A stretch of DNA of 64,000 nucleotides from Ornithinimicrobium ciconiae (GTDB taxonomy: Bacteria > Actinomycetota > Actinomycetes > Actinomycetales > Dermatophilaceae), in contig NZ_CP041616.1 in NCBI RefSeq assembly GCF_007197575.1, positions 2,294,001-2,358,000 on the forward strand, written 5' to 3'. Shown piece by piece: positions 27,436-34,123 of the stretch (within the stretch, counting starts at the first letter, position 1; every line of letters starts with the position of its first letter). The notes beneath the pieces were generated by a model. That model was not told the origin of the DNA, made no database searches, and was given only the letters and a program-made list of their open reading frames with translations. The position numbers and the translations under genes are program-made.

Positions 27436-27562
27436 GACCTGAGGATGCCACGCCGCAGCCGGCGGATGCCTGGGGCAGCTGCTGGGCGGGCCGCTGGCCC
27501 GGCGCGCGGAGGGAAAGCTGCGTCCTCGTCCCGCGGAAGTGTGCGGAGACGGTCGGTCGCGG

Positions 27563-27985
27563 TCACAGGTGGACATGTTGCGCGCGGGGCCAGCGGCGGC
27601 CGGGGCGAGCCACAGCTGCCCTGGTGGAGCGGGGAGTGGCCCGTCTCTTGTCATCCGGGCTCGGTGCACCTCCTTCGTGATCTGAGTCCGGCCTGTCGAG
27701 GTCGTGGGGGGGACCGCGCTGTCGGGCGGCGGGCACCCGCCGCCCGGGGTCGGCAGGTCTCGGCACCTCGAGCGCCGGTGGCGGGTCGTCGAGGGCGCCG
27801 GGACCTGGCCGGGGCGGGAGCAGCGGGCGCTGCCGTCTGGGCCGGGCGGGATAGCCGGCGGCGACGATCGCGTCGAACTCCGCGCGCAGCAGGTCCTCGT
27901 CGGCGCAGACCAGGTCCCAGAAGAGTTCGTCAACCCTGGCGTCGGCCAGGTCGAACGCTCTCCCTGTCGCTCCGACATCGCCCAC
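27563..27985 (-). CDS. Small hypothetical protein, conserved-looking N terminus
   Basis: This is a tentative 140-residue frame downstream of the hsp20 gene. The first 50 residues (containing VDELFWDLVCADEDLL and RAEFDAIVAAGYP) look like genuine conserved sequence seen in short actinobacterial proteins of unknown function. The rest is proline/arginine-rich and may not be coding. AGGTGA lies 5 nt before GTG 27985. The gap to hsp20 is only 22 nt, so it would be cotranscribed with it. I cannot assign a function, and the true 3' end is uncertain. Confidence 0.4.
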   Translation of the reverse strand: MGDVGATGRAFDLADARVDELFWDLVCADEDLLRAEFDAIVAAGYPARPRRQRPLLPPRPGPGALDDPPPALEVPRPADPGRRVPAARQRGPPHDLDRPDSDHEGGAPSPDDKRRATPRSTRAAVARPGRRWPRAQHVHL

Positions 27986-28007
27986 GACGGTCACCTGCCA
28001 GCATGCG

Positions 28008-28460
28008 TCAGGCGCTGATCGCCTGCTGCTCCTGGTCGCGGCCGGAGATGCTGATCTTGCGGGGCTTGGCCCGCTCGGCCACCGGGATCCGCAGCGTGAG
28101 CACGCCGGCGTCATAGCTGGCCTGGATGTGCTCGGTGTCCAGGTTGTCCCCGAGCACCAGCTGCCGGCTGAAGACGCCTCGCGTTCGCTCGGCGGCCAAC
28201 ATCTCACGGTCCTGGTCCTGCGTCGGGCGCTCCGCCCGGACGGTCACCACGTTGCGCTCGACATCCATGTCAATCGACTCGGCCCGCACTCCCGGCAGGT
28301 CAAACTCGACGATGAATGTGTCGCCGTCGCGCCAGGCGTCCATCGGCATCACGGACGGCCGTGCCATGGTGCCCGTCATCCCGCTCGTCCCGTTGAACAG
28401 CTGCTGCGTCAACCGGTCCATCTCCCGGAACGGGTCGGTCCGCATGAGCATCGACACCAT
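28008..28460 (-). CDS. Small heat shock protein, Hsp20/alpha-crystallin family
   Basis: This 150-residue chaperone has an alpha-crystallin domain covering about residues 40-135. Visible parts are [19 protein letters not shown], '[20 protein letters not shown]' and the I-x-I-like C-terminal segment ISISG. The second of two adjacent ATGs was chosen because AAGGAG lies 6 nt before it. It is divergent from a MerR-type regulator with an AT-rich palindromic region between them, the usual arrangement for regulated hsp20 genes. It binds unfolding proteins under heat or other stress. Confidence 0.93.
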   Translation of the reverse strand: MVSMLMRTDPFREMDRLTQQLFNGTSGMTGTMARPSVMPMDAWRDGDTFIVEFDLPGVRAESIDMDVERNVVTVRAERPTQDQDREMLAAERTRGVFSRQLVLGDNLDTEHIQASYDAGVLTLRIPVAERAKPRKISISGRDQEQQAISA

Positions 28461-28478
28461 CATAGTCTCCTTCCTCGT

Positions 28479-28529
28479 GATAACTATCAGCGTTGAGGCC
28501 ACTAATCTGTAGTGGCTGATGTAGATTAG
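28479..28529. promoter_or_regulatory. Operator region between hsp20 and the merR-type gene
   Basis: This AT-rich divergent spacer holds three inverted repeats. TGATA-AC-TATCA lies at 28478-28489. CCACT-N7-AGTGG spans 28499-28515, with the same 7-nt spacing as the HspR HAIR element but different arms. CTAATCT (28502-28508) is matched by AGATTAG (28523-28529), with centres 21 bp apart. The neighbouring MerR protein is the natural candidate to bind one or more of these sites. The arrangement is seen directly; binding is inferred. Confidence 0.6.
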
Positions 28530-28574
28530 ATACCACAAATGACGATAGGTTTGCAAGAGGAGAGGACAGGTCGG

Positions 28575-28916
28575 ATGGACGGAGCGGCGATGGCTGGCAG
28601 TGAGGGTTGGACGCACGACCCTGACCTGGGTGTTTATGGCATCTCCGTGGCCGCCGAGCTCTCCGGGATGGCCGCCTCGTCACTGCGCGCCTATGAGACA
28701 CGAGGACTGATCGAGCCGGAACGCACGGCGGGAGGCACGCGCCGCTACAGCGTGAACGACATCGCCCGGCTCCAGGCGATCGGGGGCCTTCTCGACGCAG
28801 GCGTCAACCTCGCGGGTGTCGAGCGGGTGCTCCAGCTGCAGGCCGAGAACCAGCAACTGCGCGACCACAACTTGAGCGTGACACCGGCCGGGCGGACGGC
28901 TCGTAGGGGCCGGTGA
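28575..28916 (+). CDS. MerR-family regulator, HspR-like
   Basis: This 113-residue regulator has a MerR winged helix ([20 protein letters not shown], then [19 protein letters not shown]) and a short coiled segment. Like HspR, it lacks a long effector domain, and it lies head-to-head with hsp20. The ATG at 28575 follows GGAGAGGACAGG; an ATG at 28539 has no ribosome site. It probably represses hsp20 and itself under normal conditions. The C terminus ([14 protein letters not shown]) lacks metal-binding cysteines. Confidence 0.85.
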   Translation: MDGAAMAGSEGWTHDPDLGVYGISVAAELSGMAASSLRAYETRGLIEPERTAGGTRRYSVNDIARLQAIGGLLDAGVNLAGVERVLQLQAENQQLRDHNLSVTPAGRTARRGR

Positions 28917-28967
28917 GGATCGGACGGCGGCGGTGGCTCTGCCATGCTCTGCCCCGGTGAACCGCGC

Positions 28968-29791
28968 CTACATCTCCTCGTGGGTCATCGGGTCGCCCCC
29001 GAACAGCCGGCCGTCCGGCTGGCCGAGTGCGGTGATCGCTGAGACCTCCTGATCAGTGAGGGAGAACCCCTCGACGTCAAGGTTGGCCAGCTGCCGCTCG
29101 GGTGTTGCCGACTTCGGCAGCGGCATGACTCCGCGCTCCAGGTGCCACCTTAGGATCACCTGGGCGGGTGTGACCCCTGCCCGCTCGGCTGCGTGTGCGA
29201 CGGGGGGAGCGGCATACTGCGCCTGTCGCTTGCCGAGAGGGCTCCATGCCTGGGTGAGCACACCCAGTTGACGGTGCGTGCGGACCAGCTCCTCCTGCGG
29301 GAGAGGGGATGGCACTCAATCTGGTTGAGGACCGGCGCCCGGCCGCTGGCGCTGATCACCTCATCCAGGTGCGGCGCCGCGTAGTTGCTCGTGCCGACGT
29401 GACTGACCAGACCTCGGTCCCGACACTCGAGCAGGGCCTCGTAGGCCTCCACGTAGTGACCGCGTGAGGGGTTGGGCCAGTGCACCAGCACGACGTCCAG
29501 GCAGTCCACCTGCAGTCGGTCGAGCGACTCCTGCACCGTCGCAATAGCGCTGGCCCGCTCGTGGGCACGTCCCGGGATCTTGGTGGCAATCAGCACTTGC
29601 TCACGGCCGATCCCACTGCGCCGCAGCGCCTCGCCAACCTCTTCCTCGTTCTCGTAGTTGACCGCGGTGTCCAGGTAGCGGTAGCCGGCCTCCAACGCCG
29701 ATACGATGGCCCGAATGCCGTCCTCGCCGCGCAGCGGGTAGGTGGCGAAGCCGATGTGTGGCAGGTGCGTGCCGTCAGGGAAGCTGTGCAT
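28968..29791 (-). pseudogene. Aldo/keto reductase broken by a one-base frameshift
   Basis: Together the two frames encode an NADPH-dependent aldo/keto reductase of the 2,5-diketo-gluconate reductase type. Seen in order are GYRYLDTAVNYENEEEVGEAL, 'VDCLDVVLVHWPNP', VSHVGTSNYAAPHL and NQIECHPL in the first frame. The second frame gives LPQEELVRTHRQLG, TQAWSPLGK and ILRWHLERGVMPLPKSATPE. The switch falls at about 29308-29316, where one base appears to be missing between CAT-CCC-CT and CTCCCG. The rest is intact, so this is either a recent mutation or a sequencing error. Confidence 0.82.
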
Positions 29792-30210
29792 GGCTTCGAC
29801 CCTACGACCTGCACCGGCGTTGCGATGGTCAAGCCATGACGGTGGTGCTCCAGATGCGCCCGCTGGGGAATGAGCGGCACCGGTCGCCCGGTGGGCAGTG
29901 GTGGGGTCGGAGCAGGGCGCGGAGATCACCTCGGAAAGGGGTACTTGACATAATGTACCTTATCGGCGTAACGGATCGCACCGTGGAAGAGTGTCCCAAT
30001 ATTCGCTGAGCGATGGCAGCGAAGTCGGGGTTTGACACCGCATGTGAGGGCTTGGTGACACATAAGTGCTGGCGCCGGCCGCCTACCGGGGCCTGCGCGC
30101 TTTCAAGCGCTCACTCGAGGTAGGTGCGCGGGCAGGCACCGATGTGACCGTTTGCCGCAAGACGACCGGAGCCAGGTCCAGCTGTCGAGCGCGCACCCTA
30201 CACACGGTTT
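29792..30210. other. Gene-poor gap
   Basis: No convincing gene lies here. The only notable part is a short AT-rich patch at 29940-29975 with TTGACATAATGTACCTTATCGG, which could hold a promoter or the remnant of a recombination site, since ATAA...TTAT arms are visible. Nothing downstream within 250 bp would be expressed from it except the toxin-like gene at 30255. Several short open frames in the stretch do not resemble proteins. Confidence 0.5.
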
Positions 30211-30248
30211 GGTTTTGTAATTCACAACCTAGGGTTTTGTAATACACT
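30211..30248 (+). promoter_or_regulatory. Toxin-antitoxin promoter with paired direct repeats
   Basis: The 11-bp sequence GGTTTTGTAAT occurs exactly twice, at 30211-30221 and 30233-30243. The copies start 22 bp apart, about two helical turns. TACACT at 30243-30248 is a good -10 hexamer and ends 6 nt before the GTG start of the toxin-like gene, so the message may be leaderless. The repeats overlap the expected RNA polymerase site, which fits autorepression by the ribbon-helix-helix partner. Binding is inferred. Confidence 0.6.
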
Positions 30249-30254
30249 ACAGGT

Positions 30255-30526
30255 GTGGCCATCGAGTTCACCGAAAGCGCCGACAAGCACGGGATCAGTC
30301 ACACCGATGCTCTCTGGGCGATGGAGCATGCACGGTACGTCGAGCGGGAGTTCGACGAGCCCCGAGTCCCGGGACGATTGAAGCCGACCCTGTTCATCGG
30401 CCCGTCACGGATTCCGGCACAGCCGCTTCTGGAGGTCATGGCAGAGATCGTGCCCCCAGCACGGTGGTGATCTTTCACGTGATGCCCGCCCGAGCCAAAC
30501 ACCTACGACGGATGGATGAGGAGTGA
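30255..30526 (+). pseudogene. RelE/BrnT-like toxin gene with a one-base frameshift
   Basis: The first 71 codons (IEFTESADKHGISHTDA ... RLKPTLFIGPSRIPAQPLLEVMAEIVPP) look like a short toxin of the BrnT/DUF4258-like type and then hit a stop at 30468-30470. In the next frame the sequence continues as VVIFHVMPARAKHLRRMDEE and ends at 30526, which is the natural C terminus of this family. Adding one G near 30460 (CCAG-CACGG to CCAGGCACGG) restores the reading frame as PPGTVVIF. The ribbon-helix-helix gene follows after 5 nt. Toxin identity is inferred from pattern and context. Confidence 0.65.
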
Positions 30527-30531
30527 GAGTG

Positions 30532-30843
30532 ATGAGCAAGGACTACAGCGACGCGGCCGACTGGGCCGAGCACGACATGGAGCTGCCAAAGGACAGCAAG
30601 AGCGCACTGCGGGGTCACGCCGCCGCAGAGTTCGGTGCGGAGGTCCTCCGCCGCGCGGGTGGCCGTCCCGCGCTTGACCCCACGGCCACCCCTGGAGCGC
30701 ACTCGCCCCGGCGCCAGGTGCGCCTCCCCCAGGAGCTCAGCGACCAGGTCGACGAGCTGGCCACCCGCACTGCGACCCGCCCAGCCAGCATCATGCGCCA
30801 GGCCATCCAGGACTACGTCGACCGGCACCCTTCACCGGCCTGA
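30532..30843 (+). CDS. Ribbon-helix-helix antitoxin-like protein
   Basis: This 103-residue protein has a CopG-like ribbon-helix-helix at the C terminus (RRQVRLPQELSDQVDELATRTATRPASIMRQAI in pieces), preceded by an acidic, flexible N-terminal part (SDAADWAEHDMELP). GAGGAG lies 8 nt before the ATG. An upstream in-frame GTG at 30523 is less likely. It follows a toxin-like gene with promoter repeats upstream, consistent with a type II antitoxin that binds its own operator. With the toxin frameshifted, the antitoxin may now be an orphan. Confidence 0.7.
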   Translation: MSKDYSDAADWAEHDMELPKDSKSALRGHAAAEFGAEVLRRAGGRPALDPTATPGAHSPRRQVRLPQELSDQVDELATRTATRPASIMRQAIQDYVDRHPSPA

Positions 30844-30983
30844 GGCCTACTCGCTTCTCTGACCGCTCTGCTGAGTGACGACATACTGCGCGTCTCGGGC
30901 ACGGCGGCGGCAGGCACGCGGCCTCTTGGCGCCGGAAAACTGACAACTGAGGTGGCACAGAGGGGACGGCTCAGCGCCACTCC

Positions 30984-31015
30984 AGATGTCAGCGTCCAGG
31001 TGAAGACTGACATCT
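30984..31015. terminator. Intergenic hairpin between convergent genes
   Basis: AGATGTCAG (30984-30992) and CTGACATCT (31007-31015) form a perfect 9-bp stem with a 14-nt loop. It sits downstream of both the antitoxin-like gene and the convergent barstar-like gene. Only a short AGTTT follows on the + side, so a bidirectional terminator is likely but not classical. Confidence 0.55.
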
Positions 31016-31068
31016 AGTTTGGCGGGCGACAATCATCTCCTCTGTGGCAGAGCGTCACCGGCTGTTGA

Positions 31069-31539
31069 TCACCGGTCCTCACGTGGACGATCGAAATCCG
31101 GCCCCTCCCCCAGAGCGAAGACGGCTAACTCGATCCGAGTGCGGTTGGCCGGGTTCTGGGCCGGCATGTCGCCGATCTGCGTCTCGAGCAAACCCCAACC
31201 GACCTCGGCCATGGTGGCCGGCGCAGCCTGCGCCATCACGTCCAGATGACGCCAGATGGCGGCGACGCGGGCACCGTCATGATCCACGACAAACTGGCCG
31301 ATGCAGTCGTTGAAGGCGTCCCACCCGGCGCCATACCAGTCAGGAAACCCGAAGGCCTGACCGATGTGCCGGTGTGCAGCGGGCCGGGAGGTCATCTGGC
31401 GCCCATCGAGTTCCACACGCAGATAGCCCCAACGCTCCAGGTGCGCATCAAGCAGGGGCCAGGCATCCAGATGGACGTGGGAGAGTGGACCGGACCTCAA
31501 GAAGGGCAGGTCGCGTCGGGCATTCGGCCGGGTGCTCAC
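31069..31539 (-). CDS. Barstar-family protein
   Basis: This protein of about 156 residues has a barstar-like fold signature (LRVELDGRQM, then 'HIGQAFGFPDWYGAGWDAFN' and DCIGQF). Barstars inhibit guanyl-specific ribonucleases such as barnase. No ribonuclease gene is visible beside it. GTG 31539 was chosen because the family-like sequence begins after it; the ribosome site is poor and the frame runs upstream to 31863 without protein-like sequence. It may be an orphan immunity protein. Confidence 0.68.
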   Translation of the reverse strand: MSTRPNARRDLPFLRSGPLSHVHLDAWPLLDAHLERWGYLRVELDGRQMTSRPAAHRHIGQAFGFPDWYGAGWDAFNDCIGQFVVDHDGARVAAIWRHLDVMAQAAPATMAEVGWGLLETQIGDMPAQNPANRTRIELAVFALGEGPDFDRPREDR

Positions 31540-31734
31540 TCCCCCGACACTAGTCCCGACGTTTGTGACAGCGGCAGGAACAAGAAGGTGTGACCGCTCC
31601 AGGAAGAGCACCCGATCGGACAGGGCCACACCCAAGAAACTTCGTTGTGCGGCGACCACCTCGGCCCTACTCTCAGAACTGTCGACGGATCCGCCGACGA
31701 TCCAGAGGTTCTTCACCCGTGTCGGGAGCCAGAG

Positions 31735-32382
31735 ATGCCATGTGACGCCAGCGGAATGGTCGAGATCCACCGCATGTTCCGAACCGGATTCCGTGAGGGC
31801 CCCACGCTGGTCGACGGGGTGCCCGACGGAGACACTGCCCATGCAGCTGTCGTAGCCCGGCACCTGTCCACCCTCTCAGGATCGCTGCACGCGCACCACG
31901 AGTTCGAGGACGGGCGCTTCTGGGATCCGCTGACCGAACGCGCGCCGGCCTGTGTCCTACACGTGGACCGGATGAAGCGTCAGCACGCGGAGATGCTCGT
32001 GCACCTGAACGTGCTGGACGCAGCCCTGCCCAGGTGGGCTGAGAGCGCAGCGTCAGACGACGCCAGAGCCATCCGCGAGGCCCTCACCGGCATCAACGCC
32101 GCACTCGCCGAGCACCTGCCTGACGAGGAGGAGACCATCGTGCCCGTCATGGCGGCAGTGCTCACCCAGAAGGAGTTCGACGCGGCCAGCGCGCACGGGC
32201 GCAAGGCAACGCCCCGCGGGCAGACCTTTCCGATGCTCGGACAGATCCTGGCTGCTCAGCCAGACGGTGGGGACCAGTGGCTGCGCAAGCACCTCCCGGC
32301 CCCGGTCCGGCTGATCTGGAGGTTGGTGGGCAAACGTCAGTACACCGCGCACCGCAATGAACTGGTCCACGGCCCGCGCTGA
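31735..32382 (+). CDS. Hemerythrin HHE-domain protein
   Basis: This 215-residue protein has hemerythrin-type metal-ligand histidines and glutamates. Visible blocks are ARHLSTLSGSLHAHHEFED, RMKRQHAEML and LAEHLPDEEETIVPV. Such proteins bind a di-iron centre and respond to oxygen, nitric oxide or redox stress. GGGAG lies 6 nt before the ATG at 31735. An upstream continuation of the frame is not protein-like. It is divergent from the barstar-like gene. A link with the nitrate-reducing lifestyle is possible but not shown. Confidence 0.83.
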   Translation: MPCDASGMVEIHRMFRTGFREGPTLVDGVPDGDTAHAAVVARHLSTLSGSLHAHHEFEDGRFWDPLTERAPACVLHVDRMKRQHAEMLVHLNVLDAALPRWAESAASDDARAIREALTGINAALAEHLPDEEETIVPVMAAVLTQKEFDAASAHGRKATPRGQTFPMLGQILAAQPDGGDQWLRKHLPAPVRLIWRLVGKRQYTAHRNELVHGPR

Positions 32383-32444
32383 GCCTTCGTCACGTCCCAA
32401 CGTTGGCCACGCCCCAACGCCGTGGCCTGCCCCCGGGACCGCAC

Positions 32445-32960
32445 TCACACGTCAAAAACGAACCAGCACAACGGATTGCGCCGTGCCTGGTCGGCCAGGA
32501 CGAGGCTGCGGACAGGGGCCGGCAACTGGGCGTGCTGCCAGCGGCACTCCGCACGTCCCGCCTCGTCCGATGCTGTGTCATCGACACTGGCCCGGACCGC
32601 CTTGATCGCATAGGCAGCGGCACCGAGGTCATGCTCCGCGACTTGGGCGACGCAGGCCGCCTGTCCCGCTGCGTAGGCGGCGAACCGGACCGCACCGTGC
32701 TTGTCACGAGCAGCTGCCATGGCGTGCCCGCCCGTGGCACGGGCGGCCATCATGCCCGTCTCCCCCCGCGTCCAGGCTCGGATGGCCTCAACTGCAGCCC
32801 GGGGACGCAGGTCACCGGGCGCGCCCTGTTCGAACAGGGGTAGGACGTGCTCCGCGCAGGCTGCCGACCACAGCGCAAGGAGGCGGTGATCATCATCGGT
32901 GAGGCTCCCACCGCGCCGGATCGTCACCAGCCGGGGGTCGCGCACAGGTGGCAGGATCAC
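32445..32960 (-). CDS. Putative immunity protein (Imm5-like)
   Basis: This 171-residue protein resembles a family described in databases as putative immunity protein. It has the start 'DDDHRLLALWSAACAEHVLP' and central AIRAWTRGETGMMAARATGGHA, with many Ala and His residues. Such proteins are thought to protect against polymorphic toxins, though no toxin gene is adjacent. The GTG overlaps the stop of the YjbR-like gene by 4 nt, so the two are coupled. The family call is from memory of pattern. Confidence 0.6.
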   Translation of the reverse strand: MILPPVRDPRLVTIRRGGSLTDDDHRLLALWSAACAEHVLPLFEQGAPGDLRPRAAVEAIRAWTRGETGMMAARATGGHAMAAARDKHGAVRFAAYAAGQAACVAQVAEHDLGAAAYAIKAVRASVDDTASDEAGRAECRWQHAQLPAPVRSLVLADQARRNPLCWFVFDV

Positions 32961-33361
32961 GACGGCGCCGCGAGGTCGCCCAGGAGGGACACCAGGTGAA
33001 CAGGTGCCTGGATGCAGTAGGAGTCGGTCAGCATCTCTGCCAGGTCGTCCCAGTCGGTGTCGGCGTCAATGTCGTCCCAGTCGGTGTCGGCGTCAATGAC
33101 GACGCCCACGACGTTGCTCCCCCAGCCGGCCTTGAAGTAGGGCACCCCCAGGTGCTCAAAGGTCATCACCTCTGAGTCAGGAGCCCGGAACACGATGCGG
33201 AACTGCTGGTCCTCCCCACCGAAGACGTGGGCCACCGTGGCCTGGCCGACCCGCCACCGCTCCCCCACCCAGGCACCCTCGCGGTAGGTCTCTGGCAGGG
33301 CGGCAAAGATCCCGTCAAGTCGGTGGATCATCGCGGCGGGCACCTCGGGACGTTCGGGCAC
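32957..33361 (-). CDS. MmcQ/YjbR-family protein with internal repeat
   Basis: This protein of about 134 residues is of the MmcQ/YjbR double-wing-like DNA-binding fold. It includes GEDQQFRIVFRAP and a tail with LTDSYCIQAPVHL, both typical of the family. A perfect 27-bp tandem duplication (33044-33097) gives two copies of the nine residues DADTDWDDI. That is unusual in this compact fold and likely a recent slippage event. The start GTG at 33361 is uncertain; ATG at 33331 is the alternative. It is coupled to the immunity-like gene. Confidence 0.68.
   Translation of the reverse strand: MPERPEVPAAMIHRLDGIFAALPETYREGAWVGERWRVGQATVAHVFGGEDQQFRIVFRAPDSEVMTFEHLGVPYFKAGWGSNVVGVVIDADTDWDDIDADTDWDDLAEMLTDSYCIQAPVHLVSLLGDLAAPS
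33044..33097. repeat. Perfect 27-bp tandem duplication
   Basis: The 27-bp unit (33044-33070) is repeated exactly once (33071-33097), inside the YjbR-like gene. Because 27 is a multiple of three the frame is kept and nine residues are duplicated. The perfect match points to a recent event. Confidence 0.9.
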
Positions 33362-33449
33362 GCGGCCAGTGTGCACCACGGCCCCGACACCCGGGAATAC
33401 CCCCGGCACCCACGGACGTTGGGATCAGTCCGCTCACTCTGGAGGCCTC

Positions 33450-34043
33450 ATGCTGCCCGACCTCGCCGCCCAGCACCACCACCTCGTCGCCCTCGGTCTC
33501 GACCTGCCACCCCTCCCCCAGTCCCTCGCCGGTGACCTGCTGGTCATCCACCCACGCCTGCTGGCAGCCGCCGACCTGACCCAGGTGCTGCGCCTGGATG
33601 GCAAGCCGGGGTTTGTCGTCTCGGACCTGCACGACCTCGCCGAGTTCGGCCCGGCCCCGGACACCCACGTCCCCGACACCGAGCTCTATGCGGTGCTGGA
33701 CCCGCAGCGTGGCGATGAGTTCGCCAACCAGTCCCCCGACGAGGTCGACCCTCGGGTGCGCGCCCGAGGTCGTGACCTGATGACCCTGCACGAGGGGCTC
33801 AGCTGGGCGCTGCAGTCGCCCGAGGTCATCGGGCGCAACCACTGCTTCATGACGACCGGGTCCCGCAAGCCGGGACGGCGGTCCGGGCAGCTGGACGCCC
33901 GGGTGCCAGCCCTTTGGATCAGCAATGGCACCGGGCGGGACGGGGCCGAGCAGCGCAACGCTCCCAAGGTCGGCTGGTGCTGGGCCGGCAACCGGCACAC
34001 GTGGCTGGGGATCGCCTCGGTGGGCGGCCGGTCAGCGCCCTGA
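33450..34043 (+). CDS. DUF5701-like protein
   Basis: This 197-residue protein has the pattern GKPGFVVSDLHDLAEF, 'DTELYAVLDPQRGDEFANQS' and SPEVIGRNHCFMTTGSRKPG. It resembles an actinobacterial family of unknown function that I recall as DUF5701. GGAGG lies 4 nt before the ATG at 33450. It is divergent from the YjbR-like gene. No membrane segment, signal peptide or catalytic motif was recognised. Confidence 0.7.
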   Translation: MLPDLAAQHHHLVALGLDLPPLPQSLAGDLLVIHPRLLAAADLTQVLRLDGKPGFVVSDLHDLAEFGPAPDTHVPDTELYAVLDPQRGDEFANQSPDEVDPRVRARGRDLMTLHEGLSWALQSPEVIGRNHCFMTTGSRKPGRRSGQLDARVPALWISNGTGRDGAEQRNAPKVGWCWAGNRHTWLGIASVGGRSAP

Positions 34044-34123
34044 CCCTGATCACCAGGGGCGGGCCGCAGGCCTCCTGACGGCCCGCCGTCAACGGTCGGA
34101 ATCCGGGCGTACAGTGGCTGGCC

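Noticed and set aside
29940..29975. Possible resolvase or integrase site (TTGACATAATGTACCTTATCGG)
   Set aside because: Only a vague likeness to recombination sites; no recombinase gene, target duplication or second copy is in the window.
29829..30038. Short reverse-strand open frame in the gap before the toxin-like gene
   Set aside because: It has no ribosome site or family resemblance, and the composition is that of noncoding DNA.
31540..31863. N-terminal extension of the barstar-like gene
   Set aside because: The translated part is not protein-like and overlaps the divergent hemerythrin start.
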